From CAYWXK01 sp964462515 (GTDB lineage Bacteria; Planctomycetota; Phycisphaerae; Sedimentisphaerales; Anaerobacaceae), in NCBI GenBank assembly GCA_964462515.1, contig CAYWXK010000013.1:22313-86312 (forward strand): a DNA stretch of 64,000 bases. Direction: 5' to 3'. The position numbers and the translations under genes are program-made. Shown here one piece after another: positions 34,651-42,675 of this stretch; the stretch's first letter is position 1; every line of letters begins with the position of its first letter. The notes beneath the pieces are model-generated. The model was not told the origin of the DNA. It worked only from the letters and a program-made list of their open reading frames with translations, and did no database searches.

Positions 34651-34985
34651 GCAATTGGAGGGAATAACTCCCGCCAGGAGCGGCAAGCTCGCGGAGAACC
34701 GCACGCTAAGGAACAGCAGTTCCATGAATTAGTCCATTTTAGCCGCAAAAAAGGTTCAGAATGATAAAATCTTATGAAAAACGCAGTGCTTAATATACTT
34801 ACTGAAAATTCGTGTTTATTCGTGGTTACTTTTGTGCCTTTTGTGATGAAAATAATCTGTGTTAATCTGCGTAATCTGTGGTTCCCTTTCTGTCTTTGTG
34901 TCTTGGTGGCTTTGTGGCTATGAGTCAATTATGCAAAACAAAGCCAATTTGCTGGACACTCAAATGAACGTAACCTCCGCCTATA

Positions 34986-35151
34986 TAACCAGTTACCAAT
35001 TACCAATAACCAATTACCAATATGCAAAACAAACCCAAACAAAGCCAATTTCCGGAGCAACAAAATGAACACAACCTTCTTATTAACAAATGATTATGAA
35101 CAAATAACTATGAACAATGAACCAATAAAAACAAACCCAAACAAACCCAAC
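34986..35151. repeat. Heptamer array and 126-bp right-bracket repeat, copy 1
   Basis: 34986-35027 is a 7-bp array (TTACCAA, TTACCAA, TAACCAA, TTACCAA, TATGCAA). 35026-35151 matches 54248-54373 without gaps at about 95% identity (AAAACAAACCCAAACAAAGC... to ...CAAACCCAAC). It contains the 7-bp units ATGAACA, AATAACT, ATGAACA, ATGAACC. Confidence 0.8.
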
Positions 35152-35221
35152 TTGTAGTGAGCTTGTCGAATCTATTTCAAACATAACCCTGCAAAAGTGG
35201 GGCATCGCCAGTTCTTGTTTA

Positions 35222-35250
35222 TTGACAAAATCAAGGCTTTAGGATATTAT
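35222..35250 (+). promoter_or_regulatory. Strong promoter of the 327-aa membrane protein gene
   Basis: TTGACA (35222-35227), 17-nt spacer, TATTAT (35245-35250), 48 nt before ATG 35298. Confidence 0.7.
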
Positions 35251-35297
35251 ATAATTAAGATTTGCTGCGAGGAATCTTTATTTGAAAGAGAAAGGCT

Positions 35298-36281
35298 ATG
35301 GACATAGGAAAAGACAGCCTGCTGCAGCGATATAAGTGGCACATTGTCATTATATGCGCGGCGCTGGTGATTGTAGTTTTGCTGGCACTTTTTACTGATA
35401 TATTCCAGAGGTCAGAGAGATTGCAGAACCTGGTATGGCTGCTTGGCGCTTTAGTGTTTTTAAGCGCTCTGTTGACGATGCTGTCGAGGTCAATTAAGAT
35501 GCTCGATGCGCTTCGAGATAACAGCTCAAAACTTGAACAAGTTACGGGTGCCCTTGAAAAAATTCATGCGGGTTTAGCACAGATAAATCACAGCACCCGG
35601 CTCAGCGAGACTGCGAAAGCGATTGCGTTCCGCGACGTGGATAAACAATCTTTGCGAGAGGCCGTTTTTGACAAGCTTCAGCAGCACAATTTTGACGCGG
35701 CATACGATGTAATTGGAGAAATTGCAAAGCGTCCTGAATATAAAGACCTGGCCGATGAATTGCGCCAGCAGGCAGAAAACTATCAAACTGCAACTGAGCA
35801 GGAACGGATAAATCAGGTCATTACACACATTGAGACTCTGATGAACGAGTTCCAGTGGGTCAGGGCAAGCAGCCATATTGAAGGGTTAATCAATGCTAAT
35901 CCGGACTGCGAAAGGGCAAAGGCGATGCGGCAAGAGCTGCTCGATAAGAAAGAGGGACGCAAAAGGACGTTGCTGGCTGACTGGGATGATGCCGTTAAAC
36001 GGCAGGAAACAGACCGCGGTCTGGAGATTCTAAAAGAGCTTGATATGTACCTTACTCCTAATGAGGCGTTAGCCCTTCAGGAGGCGGCGAGGGACGTTTT
36101 CCGCACAAAGCTGCACAATCTCGGCGTCCAGTTCTCTATTGCCGTTGCCGAGAAGCGGTGGACCGAAGCTCTCGATATCGGCGGGCAGATTATCACCGAC
36201 TTTCCCAACAGCAAAATGGCTGAGGAAATCCGCACTAAAATTGACATCCTCCAGCAAAAGGTCCAGTTGCAGCAGAGCTAA
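35298..36281 (+). CDS. Membrane protein with two TM helices and cytoplasmic helical-repeat domain
   Basis: 327 aa. Two close membrane helices (about 15-33 and 44-61) form a hairpin anchor. Residues 75-110 are a probable coiled coil, and from about 110 the protein is a helical solenoid of TPR-like units (NFDAAYDVIGEIAKRPEYKD, WVRASSHIEGLINANPDCER, RWTEALDIGGQIITDFPNSK). The solenoid should be on the cytoplasmic side and bind protein partners. It is transcribed from a clear promoter, and GAAAG precedes the ATG. No named family is recognised. Confidence 0.75.
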   Translation: MDIGKDSLLQRYKWHIVIICAALVIVVLLALFTDIFQRSERLQNLVWLLGALVFLSALLTMLSRSIKMLDALRDNSSKLEQVTGALEKIHAGLAQINHSTRLSETAKAIAFRDVDKQSLREAVFDKLQQHNFDAAYDVIGEIAKRPEYKDLADELRQQAENYQTATEQERINQVITHIETLMNEFQWVRASSHIEGLINANPDCERAKAMRQELLDKKEGRKRTLLADWDDAVKRQETDRGLEILKELDMYLTPNEALALQEAARDVFRTKLHNLGVQFSIAVAEKRWTEALDIGGQIITDFPNSKMAEEIRTKIDILQQKVQLQQS

Positions 36282-36349
36282 ACGCTTGACATTTTACCTC
36301 TTTGAATCTGAACTTGGTTGTAAATTGTCAAATTCTATTCCTGGTCGGC

Positions 36350-37372
36350 TTAAGGCGAAACAGCCGGAACAGAGGCCGGCGTATCTACCTTTTCCTTTTT
36401 GAGCGGTGCGGTCCATAGATAGACTTTGTGTTCGACATTGTCATCACTGGAAGTGATGTCGATTACCTGGTCAGGCGTTACTCCTTCCATTGCGAAATCG
36501 TGAGAGACAATCCGCGAACCCGGCTTGAGCTTGTCTAACTGCGGTATCAGCTTAACATTCAGGCTCGGAAGCAGGTAAAGGGTGATTACGTTTGCTTTGC
36601 TGAGGTCGAGAGTGAATATGTCTTTCTGCTCGATTGTGACCAAGTGGCCGACGTTGTGTTTTTCTACATTTTCAAGGGATTCTTTAATGCGCTGAGGGTC
36701 GATGTCGTAACCTACGGCTATGCAGCCAAACTTCTGGGCTGCTGTTACCACGATTCGGCCGTCACCACAGCCCAGGTCATAGAGTAAATCGTCCTTTTTG
36801 ACCTGGGCTAACTCCAGCATTTTGTCCACGACCTCTTGCGGCGTAGGGACAAAAACGACGTCCGGAGTCCGGAGTTTCTGGACTTCCTTCTTTGGCTTCG
36901 GGATTGTCGGCAAAAGCAGTTCGGCTTCGTTTTCTAAAGGCAGCTCAATTAAGCCAAAGGGAGGCGTATCAGCCGTGAGAGTTAACTGTGCTTTGTAAGG
37001 GATTGTTGAGCCCGGTGTAACGTCCTTGAGGGAATTCAACATCTCTATGTAGTTGACTTTGACCGGCAGCGAAACTATCTCTTTGCTGCTGGGCGATATT
37101 GCGGTTTGGAGGTTAGTGCTGCCTGAAAGGAATGTATTGTCGCCGTTGGTAAGGCGATAGTTTAGATTTGTCAGCGGTAAGCTTACCGCGTAAGGATTCT
37201 CAATTTCAAGGTCGAATAACAGCATTGCCGATTTCGGCCTGACGTTCTGAAATTTAATGTCTATTATTTGACCAGTAGGTTTGGGGGGCGGTGCTTTGTG
37301 TGTTGTTTCACACCCTGCAAAAAAAGTTGCCATCAGGGACAATAATGCAATTAGATATTTTGTAGTTCTCAT
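36350..37372 (-). CDS. Lipoprotein with LEA14-like and SAM-methyltransferase domains
   Basis: 340 aa from ATG 37372 (GAGG 10 nt upstream; the frame also offers a TTG six codons earlier). The lipoprotein signal ends in TFFAGC (Cys21). Residues about 34-155 resemble the LEA14/WHy beta-sandwich (FDLEIENPYAVSLPLTNLNYRL). Residues about 172-320 are a class I methyltransferase with motif I LYDLGCGDGR (198-206) and VGYDIDPQRIK as the acidic loop that binds the ribose of SAM. A lipidated, exported protein with an intact SAM site is puzzling because SAM is cytoplasmic. Either export is prevented or the domain binds another ligand. Confidence 0.8.
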   Translation of the reverse strand: MRTTKYLIALLSLMATFFAGCETTHKAPPPKPTGQIIDIKFQNVRPKSAMLLFDLEIENPYAVSLPLTNLNYRLTNGDNTFLSGSTNLQTAISPSSKEIVSLPVKVNYIEMLNSLKDVTPGSTIPYKAQLTLTADTPPFGLIELPLENEAELLLPTIPKPKKEVQKLRTPDVVFVPTPQEVVDKMLELAQVKKDDLLYDLGCGDGRIVVTAAQKFGCIAVGYDIDPQRIKESLENVEKHNVGHLVTIEQKDIFTLDLSKANVITLYLLPSLNVKLIPQLDKLKPGSRIVSHDFAMEGVTPDQVIDITSSDDNVEHKVYLWTAPLKKEKVDTPASVPAVSP

Positions 37373-37876
37373 AGTTTCTACCTCTTTCAAAAAAGTTTAG
37401 CGATATACCCTAACACTGACCCAGTTTTTCACAAAACCCGGATTTTATCCGAAACTATCCTAAAGTCTATAAAAAAATTTTCAAAAATGGAGCATATCAC
37501 TGGCTGTCAAACCATTTCTCGAATGTCGTAAGCTGTTTGTCCGCATAGTGTTATCCTACTTACAAAAACACGCAGATTTCTAATGGTATGCCCAAGCGTT
37601 TGGAATAATTTGCCCAAACTTTCCTAAGCAGCCTTAAAAGACGTGAGCAAAAAGAACACCATCAGGTCTATATTGTGGGCTTATTGTCCTACTTGAAAAG
37701 AAAGGACATCGAGTCGATTGCCTACCTCCACGATAGCGTAACTGTTACTCGCTTATTTCTTCAAGCCAGTGACAAGCCAATAATTTTTACCGCAGAGTGC
37801 GCGGAGCGCGCTGAGATTATATTTCAATTTTTTCTCCGCGACCTCGGCGGTCTCTGCGGTTAATGAGAAATTCGGG
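37373..37876. other. Repeat-bearing intergenic region
   Basis: No supported gene. TCTTCAAGCCAGTGA at 37758-37772 exactly repeats the tail of the neighbouring dockerin-like gene (37884-37898), suggesting a partial duplication. 37789-37860 is a CGCAGAG-type dispersed repeat with inverted ends ACCGCAGA/TCTGCGGT. Confidence 0.55.
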
Positions 37877-39232
37877 CTAATTCTCTTCAAGCCAGTGAAA
37901 TGCAATAAAGGAAAAATCTTCGAAATTGACCTCGCAGTCACCATTGATGTCGCCGGCGACGATTGTTTCGCAAACAGGTTCGCCGAAGTATGATTTGCTT
38001 GCCTCTTCTGTGCCACCGTAGGCACCCATATTTATAATCCCACCATTGGGGAACGGCTCTAAGCCGATAGGACTTGCAGGGTCGCCGGCATCAATGCACG
38101 GACTTGTAACATCATCCTTCGTCCATCGTCCTTCGTTTGCATCCCATCGTCCTGCTTGTGATTTTAAGTGGTAATCACCATTCGTAGCATCTGTAAATAA
38201 AGGGTCTGTCGTAATGTTTCCTATTCCTTCACCCTGCCAATCTTGAATACAGGAATAAGAAGGCACAGAACAATCGATTATTTGTGAATCTGTATATCTG
38301 GCCTTGTTCTGCCAGATAATACAATTTGCAATAACGCCACTACAATTGCTCAATCCCGCTCCCCAGTAGTATACCTCGTTGCCAGAGATAGTATTATTCT
38401 CAATTTCGCCATTGCACTTGTACAACCCACCACCCACACCGTATGTTGAGTTACCATAAATCACATTATTACGGATACTTGCACTGCAGTAGGCCAGTCC
38501 GCCGCCATGACTATTGGCTCTGTTATGTGAGACCGTATTGCCTTGGATGACACCATCACAGCTACACAGACCACCGCCCAAATAACCTGCTTTGTTATTG
38601 GTGATAATATTTTTTTGGATACTTCCATCGCAGTCGGCGAGACCACCACCATACATGGCTCCATTCCCACTTATAAGACAGTTAATAATCTCGCCATCAC
38701 ATCCAGCAACTCCACCTCCACTACCAGCTCCTAGTAGTGGCCAACTGAAAGCCATACTATTTATGATGCGGCAGTTGATAATTTTCGGCCCGCTCCCACT
38801 CTCACAATATATGGCGCCACCAAGACTTCCTAAAGCTTGAGTAACGTAACCATTGCAAATTGTGACTCCATTCAATTCGGAACTTAGATTTTCACCACTA
38901 TGGAAATAAAATCCTCGGTGTGGATTCTCCTGTGTGCCGTTGCAGTCGATTATTGTCGTAGCGACGATGTTCGGGTCGTTTGGGTCTGCGCTGCGGACAG
39001 TAATGGCCTTTCCCTTAAAATCAATGTCGCGGTTTCCATCGACCGTGTATGTCCCAGCAGACACGATTACGACATCGCCATCGTTGGCATCATCAATCGC
39101 AGCCTGAATGGTATTAAAATCATAGCCACCTCCCTGGCCGACTGTAATCGTCCGCCCCTGCGCTATTCCTGCCGCCACTAATAGGAACATCCCCACCGCC
39201 AGCCCCCATAAGATTGTCAATTTCCGCTTCAT
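37877..39232 (-). CDS. Secreted right-handed beta-helix protein with terminal dockerin-like EF-hand
   Basis: 451 aa from ATG 39232 (GGAG upstream; the frame opens 22 codons earlier without conservation). Signal peptide about 1-26, then ITVGQGGGYDFNTIQAAIDDANDGDVVIV, the standard N-cap of pectin-lyase-like helices. About ten coils follow with GGGLxxCDGxIQxNxI. The C-cap and dockerin half (AGDINGDCEVNFEDFSFIAF) are nearly identical to those of the protein at 25672-27633, including the VCETIVAGDINGDC junction. An extracellular role is expected; no catalytic residues are assigned. Confidence 0.87.
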   Translation of the reverse strand: MKRKLTILWGLAVGMFLLVAAGIAQGRTITVGQGGGYDFNTIQAAIDDANDGDVVIVSAGTYTVDGNRDIDFKGKAITVRSADPNDPNIVATTIIDCNGTQENPHRGFYFHSGENLSSELNGVTICNGYVTQALGSLGGAIYCESGSGPKIINCRIINSMAFSWPLLGAGSGGGVAGCDGEIINCLISGNGAMYGGGLADCDGSIQKNIITNNKAGYLGGGLCSCDGVIQGNTVSHNRANSHGGGLAYCSASIRNNVIYGNSTYGVGGGLYKCNGEIENNTISGNEVYYWGAGLSNCSGVIANCIIWQNKARYTDSQIIDCSVPSYSCIQDWQGEGIGNITTDPLFTDATNGDYHLKSQAGRWDANEGRWTKDDVTSPCIDAGDPASPIGLEPFPNGGIINMGAYGGTEEASKSYFGEPVCETIVAGDINGDCEVNFEDFSFIAFHWLEEN

Positions 39233-39472
39233 TTTCCCATCTCCAACTATTGCCTCTCTTAAGTCAAAGAGCAAATATCGGTCGGTGTGTTCTTCCAATG
39301 CTTATTTTCTCACAACTACCATTTAATCAAAAACAGTTATCTATGTCAACTACAAAATCCCCAAAATGCAAAGAAATGTCAAAACCAGGTGGGAAAAAAC
39401 AGTGAAAAATCACTTGCATTTATCGCTGTATTTGCGCAGACTTTCTGTGAGTAGGTTATAAGAGGTTGAATA

Positions 39473-40579
39473 ATGGCTGATAAAAACTTTTTCTTTGCTG
39501 GCGGCGGAACGGGGGGACATATCTACCCTGCTATCGCCGTCGCAGAGCAGATACTAAAACTTCAGCCCGAATCAAAAATACGATTCTTCTGCAGCACTCG
39601 CAATATTGACACGCAAATCCTCGCCAAAACCGGCTTTAAATATACTACATTGCCGGCCAAAGGCTTTTCTCTCTCGCCAGGTCATCTGCTTACCTTTTGC
39701 ACATCATTTCTTAAAAGTTACAAGATTGCAGGCCAGGCAATTTCAGAAAATAAGGATTCTGTGGTAATCGGCGTCGGCGGATTTGTCGCAGCACCGGTTT
39801 GTCTGGCAGCCCACAAAAAGAAAATCCCCATTGTTCTTTTGAATGTCGATATTGTGCCGGGCAGAGCAAATAAGCTGATAGCCCGCTGGGCAGACCAAAT
39901 CTTTGTGCAGTTTGAGGACACCAGACGATACTTTACCGGTTATAGCGAAAAGGTTAGCGTCGTAGGCTGCCCACTACGAAGCGGGTTCGATAATCCCCGG
40001 CCACAAAGAGCAATCGAGCAACTGGGGCTTGATAAGAACAAAAAAATTCTGTTTATAACCGGCGCTTCAAGCGGCTCAGAAAATATCAACACAGCCTTCT
40101 GCTCGCTGCTAAAAAACTTGGAGGTCTTTGCCGGCGATTGGCAAATAGTTCACCTAGCCGGAACCGCCAATTACGAAAAAGTCAAAACCGGATACGCCGG
40201 CGCCAAAATCAGTTACAAAGTCTTAGGATACTTTGATGATATGGCGGATTTACTTTCTGCCGCAGATTTGGTTGTCGGAAGAAGCGGAGCTGTAAGCACC
40301 GCCGAATACGCCGCTGCTGCTGTGCCGAGTATCTGCATCCCTTATCCCTACCACAAAGACAGACACCAGTATATACACGCCCGAAAGCTCGCCGACGCAG
40401 GTGCAGCGGTGATAGCAGATGACCTGCCTGATGGAAACCAGACCGCCGACCGGCTGTGGGAAAAGTTGCAGGACTTGATGAGTAACCAGGAAAAACGCCG
40501 GCAAATGGCACAAAACTGCAAGGCAATTGCAAAATTAGACGCCGGTTACAAAATCGCACAACAACTGCTGCAGAAATAA
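39473..40579 (+). CDS. murG: MurG, UDP-GlcNAc:lipid I N-acetylglucosaminyltransferase
   Basis: 368 aa GT28 enzyme that converts lipid I to lipid II at the inner face of the membrane. The G-loop GGGTGGH is at 10-16, and a second glycine-rich stretch is IGVGGFVAAP. The C-terminal UDP-GlcNAc site reads LVVGRSGAVSTAEYAAAAVPSICIPYPYHKDRHQYIHARKL, the family's GxSGAxTxxE...P.....QxxNA region with H in place of the usual Q-N pair. The gene is isolated from ftsW and other dcw genes, so the cluster is dispersed in this genome. The ribosome binding site is GAGG-like. Confidence 0.95.
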   Translation: MADKNFFFAGGGTGGHIYPAIAVAEQILKLQPESKIRFFCSTRNIDTQILAKTGFKYTTLPAKGFSLSPGHLLTFCTSFLKSYKIAGQAISENKDSVVIGVGGFVAAPVCLAAHKKKIPIVLLNVDIVPGRANKLIARWADQIFVQFEDTRRYFTGYSEKVSVVGCPLRSGFDNPRPQRAIEQLGLDKNKKILFITGASSGSENINTAFCSLLKNLEVFAGDWQIVHLAGTANYEKVKTGYAGAKISYKVLGYFDDMADLLSAADLVVGRSGAVSTAEYAAAAVPSICIPYPYHKDRHQYIHARKLADAGAAVIADDLPDGNQTADRLWEKLQDLMSNQEKRRQMAQNCKAIAKLDAGYKIAQQLLQK

Positions 40580-40663
40580 CTTGACAAAAAGAGGCGGCCT
40601 ATAAATAATAAAACCCTATAAGGGCTAATGTGGCTTTTGATTTGTCATAAATGATTTGAGGTC

Positions 40664-40710
40664 TTGTCATTGCGAGCCCCGCACCGTTTCCGGTGCGGGG
40701 CGTGGCAATC
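40664..40710. repeat. GTCATTGCGAG...CGTGGCAATC repeat with short palindrome (copy G)
   Basis: GTCATTGCGAG, then CCCCGCACC (40677-40685), GTTTCC, GGTGCGGGG (40692-40700), then CGTGGCAATC. It has the same arrangement as 13441-13543 but with the interior deleted. It lies between murG and a divergent-function operon and could stop murG transcription. Confidence 0.75.
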
Positions 40711-40798
40711 TCTATCGATGATGAAGCTGGTTTTGTTAGACTTCCATAAATGGTTTTTTGTCTTTTTTGCTTTTTGAGAGTAAGTAGAAGGAAAACAG

Positions 40799-42607
40799 AT
40801 GAAAATAATCCACAATAGTCGCCGCGATTTTCTCAAAACATCAATGTATCTTGGCGCAGCAGCAGTCGCCGCAAATCCTTTAGGCAGAGCTTTTGCGCAG
40901 AGTTCAAGCAAAGGCGGCTCCAAAATGAAACTCGGTTTTGTCACCTACCAGTGGGGCAGGGACTGGGACCTTCCGACGTTGATTGCCAACTGCGAAAAGG
41001 CAGGAGTACTGGGCGTAGAATTACGAACCGAGCACGCCCACAAAGTTGAATCCAATTTAACCAGCCAGCAGCGCAAGGACGTCAAAAAGCGCTTTGACGA
41101 TAGCCCTGTGGTTCTCGTTGGCTTAGGCACCAACTTCTGTTTCCATCACACAGACCCTGAAAAACTAAAAAAAGATATTCAAGGCACTAAAGACTATGTA
41201 ATACTCAGCCGTGACGTGGGCGGCTCAGGAGTGAAGGTTAAACCAAACGACCTGCCTGCGGGTGTGCCGCATGAAAAAACGATAGAGCAAATCGGCAAAT
41301 CGCTCAACGAGCTTGGCAAATTCGGCGCAGACCTCGGCCAGCAAATCCGCCTTGAAGTTCACGGCTCCTGCGCGCCTCTGCCTGTGATAAAACAGATTAT
41401 GGATGTTGCCAATCACCCCAATGTTACCGTCTGCTGGAACTGCAACTCTCAGGACCTCGAAGGCCAGGGCCTTAAATACAACTTTAACCTCGTCAAGGAC
41501 CGCTTCGGTGATATTTGCCACGTCCGCGAGCTGAACATCGGCGACTATCCATATCAGGAGCTTATAAATCTGCTGGCCCAAATGAATTATGCCGGCTGGG
41601 TTCTGCTCGAAGCCCGCACCGAACCCAAGGACCGCATCCAGGCGCTCATCGAGCAAAGGCAATTCTGGGAACAAATGCTCGCAAAAGCCCTCTCAGGCAA
41701 AATAGCTGCAAAGCAAAGCGAAGGACAATCCGGCGTCAAAATCACAGAACTGCCGGACAAAATAAAAGTCGAGGTCAATGGAAAACTATTTACAGAATAC
41801 AACTTCAAAGATGTCCCGCGTCCCTATTTTTATCCTGTAATCGGCCCGACCGGCGTCAACATCACCCGCCACTGGCCAATGAAAGAGGTCGAAAATGAGG
41901 ACCGCGACCACATCCATCATCGCTCTTTGTGGTTCACACACGGGGACGTGAACGGCAACGACTTCTGGGGAGAAAGCAGCAAATCAGGCAAGATTGTCCA
42001 CGACAAATTCCTTCAGGTCAGCTCAGGCCCGGATGTCGGCGTGATTCAGTCACAAAACAAATGGGTGGCGGTTGACGGCAAGATAATTTGCACCGACACC
42101 CGCACACACAAATTCTATAGCACACCCGGCGGCCAAATAATGGACTTTGAAGTTACCATTCACGCCTCGAACGGTGAGGTGACTTTTGGTGACACCAAAG
42201 AAGGCTCGATGGCTATCCGTGTAGCTGCAACGATGCAGGTAGAAGGCAAAATCGCAAAGGGACATATCATCAATAGTCAGGGCGACAGCGACGGCTCGGC
42301 CTGGGGCAAGCGCGCAACCTGGTGCGATTACTACGGCCCCGTAGATGACCAGGTCGTAGGAGTGGCCATCTTTGACCACCCGCAGAATCCGAAGCACCCA
42401 ACCTGGTGGCACGTTCGCACTTATGGTTTGTTTGCTGCCAATCCGTTTGGCGTTCACGATTTTGAGAAAAAACCCGCAGGAACAGGTAATATCGTTATTC
42501 CAAACGGCCAGAGCTTGACATTTAAGTATCGTTTCTACTTCCACAAAGGCGACCAAATTCAAGGTCAGGTGGCTGAACGCTACCGTGAATATGCAACAGG
42601 AAAATAA
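40799..42607 (+). CDS. Tat-exported TIM-barrel isomerase / DUF6807 fusion
   Basis: 602 aa. Twin-arginine leader NSRRDFLKTSMYLGAAAVAA. Residues about 45-290 are a xylose-isomerase-like TIM barrel (sugar phosphate isomerase/epimerase family; LGFVTYQWGRDWDLPTLIANC, GVELRTEHAH, LEVHGS, GWVLLEARTEP). Residues about 315-600 are a DUF6807 (PmoA-like) domain: PYFYPVIGPTGVNITRHWP, DHIHHRSLWFTHGDVNG, TWWHVRTYGLFAANPFGVHDF. Both domains are usually separate proteins in sugar-processing clusters. It heads an apparent operon with Gfo/Idh and a second TIM-barrel gene and may act in keto-sugar or glycoside conversion outside the cytoplasm. Confidence 0.87.
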   Translation: MKIIHNSRRDFLKTSMYLGAAAVAANPLGRAFAQSSSKGGSKMKLGFVTYQWGRDWDLPTLIANCEKAGVLGVELRTEHAHKVESNLTSQQRKDVKKRFDDSPVVLVGLGTNFCFHHTDPEKLKKDIQGTKDYVILSRDVGGSGVKVKPNDLPAGVPHEKTIEQIGKSLNELGKFGADLGQQIRLEVHGSCAPLPVIKQIMDVANHPNVTVCWNCNSQDLEGQGLKYNFNLVKDRFGDICHVRELNIGDYPYQELINLLAQMNYAGWVLLEARTEPKDRIQALIEQRQFWEQMLAKALSGKIAAKQSEGQSGVKITELPDKIKVEVNGKLFTEYNFKDVPRPYFYPVIGPTGVNITRHWPMKEVENEDRDHIHHRSLWFTHGDVNGNDFWGESSKSGKIVHDKFLQVSSGPDVGVIQSQNKWVAVDGKIICTDTRTHKFYSTPGGQIMDFEVTIHASNGEVTFGDTKEGSMAIRVAATMQVEGKIAKGHIINSQGDSDGSAWGKRATWCDYYGPVDDQVVGVAIFDHPQNPKHPTWWHVRTYGLFAANPFGVHDFEKKPAGTGNIVIPNGQSLTFKYRFYFHKGDQIQGQVAERYREYATGK

Positions 42608-42675
42608 TGACCAAACCGATTTCCAGAAAACTATATTGGATTTAACCTTTTACTAAAAATACAAGGAGAGCTGTT

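Noticed and set aside
34986..35151. CRISPR-like regularly spaced repeats
   Set aside because: The units are degenerate 7-mers without unique spacers and no cas genes are present.
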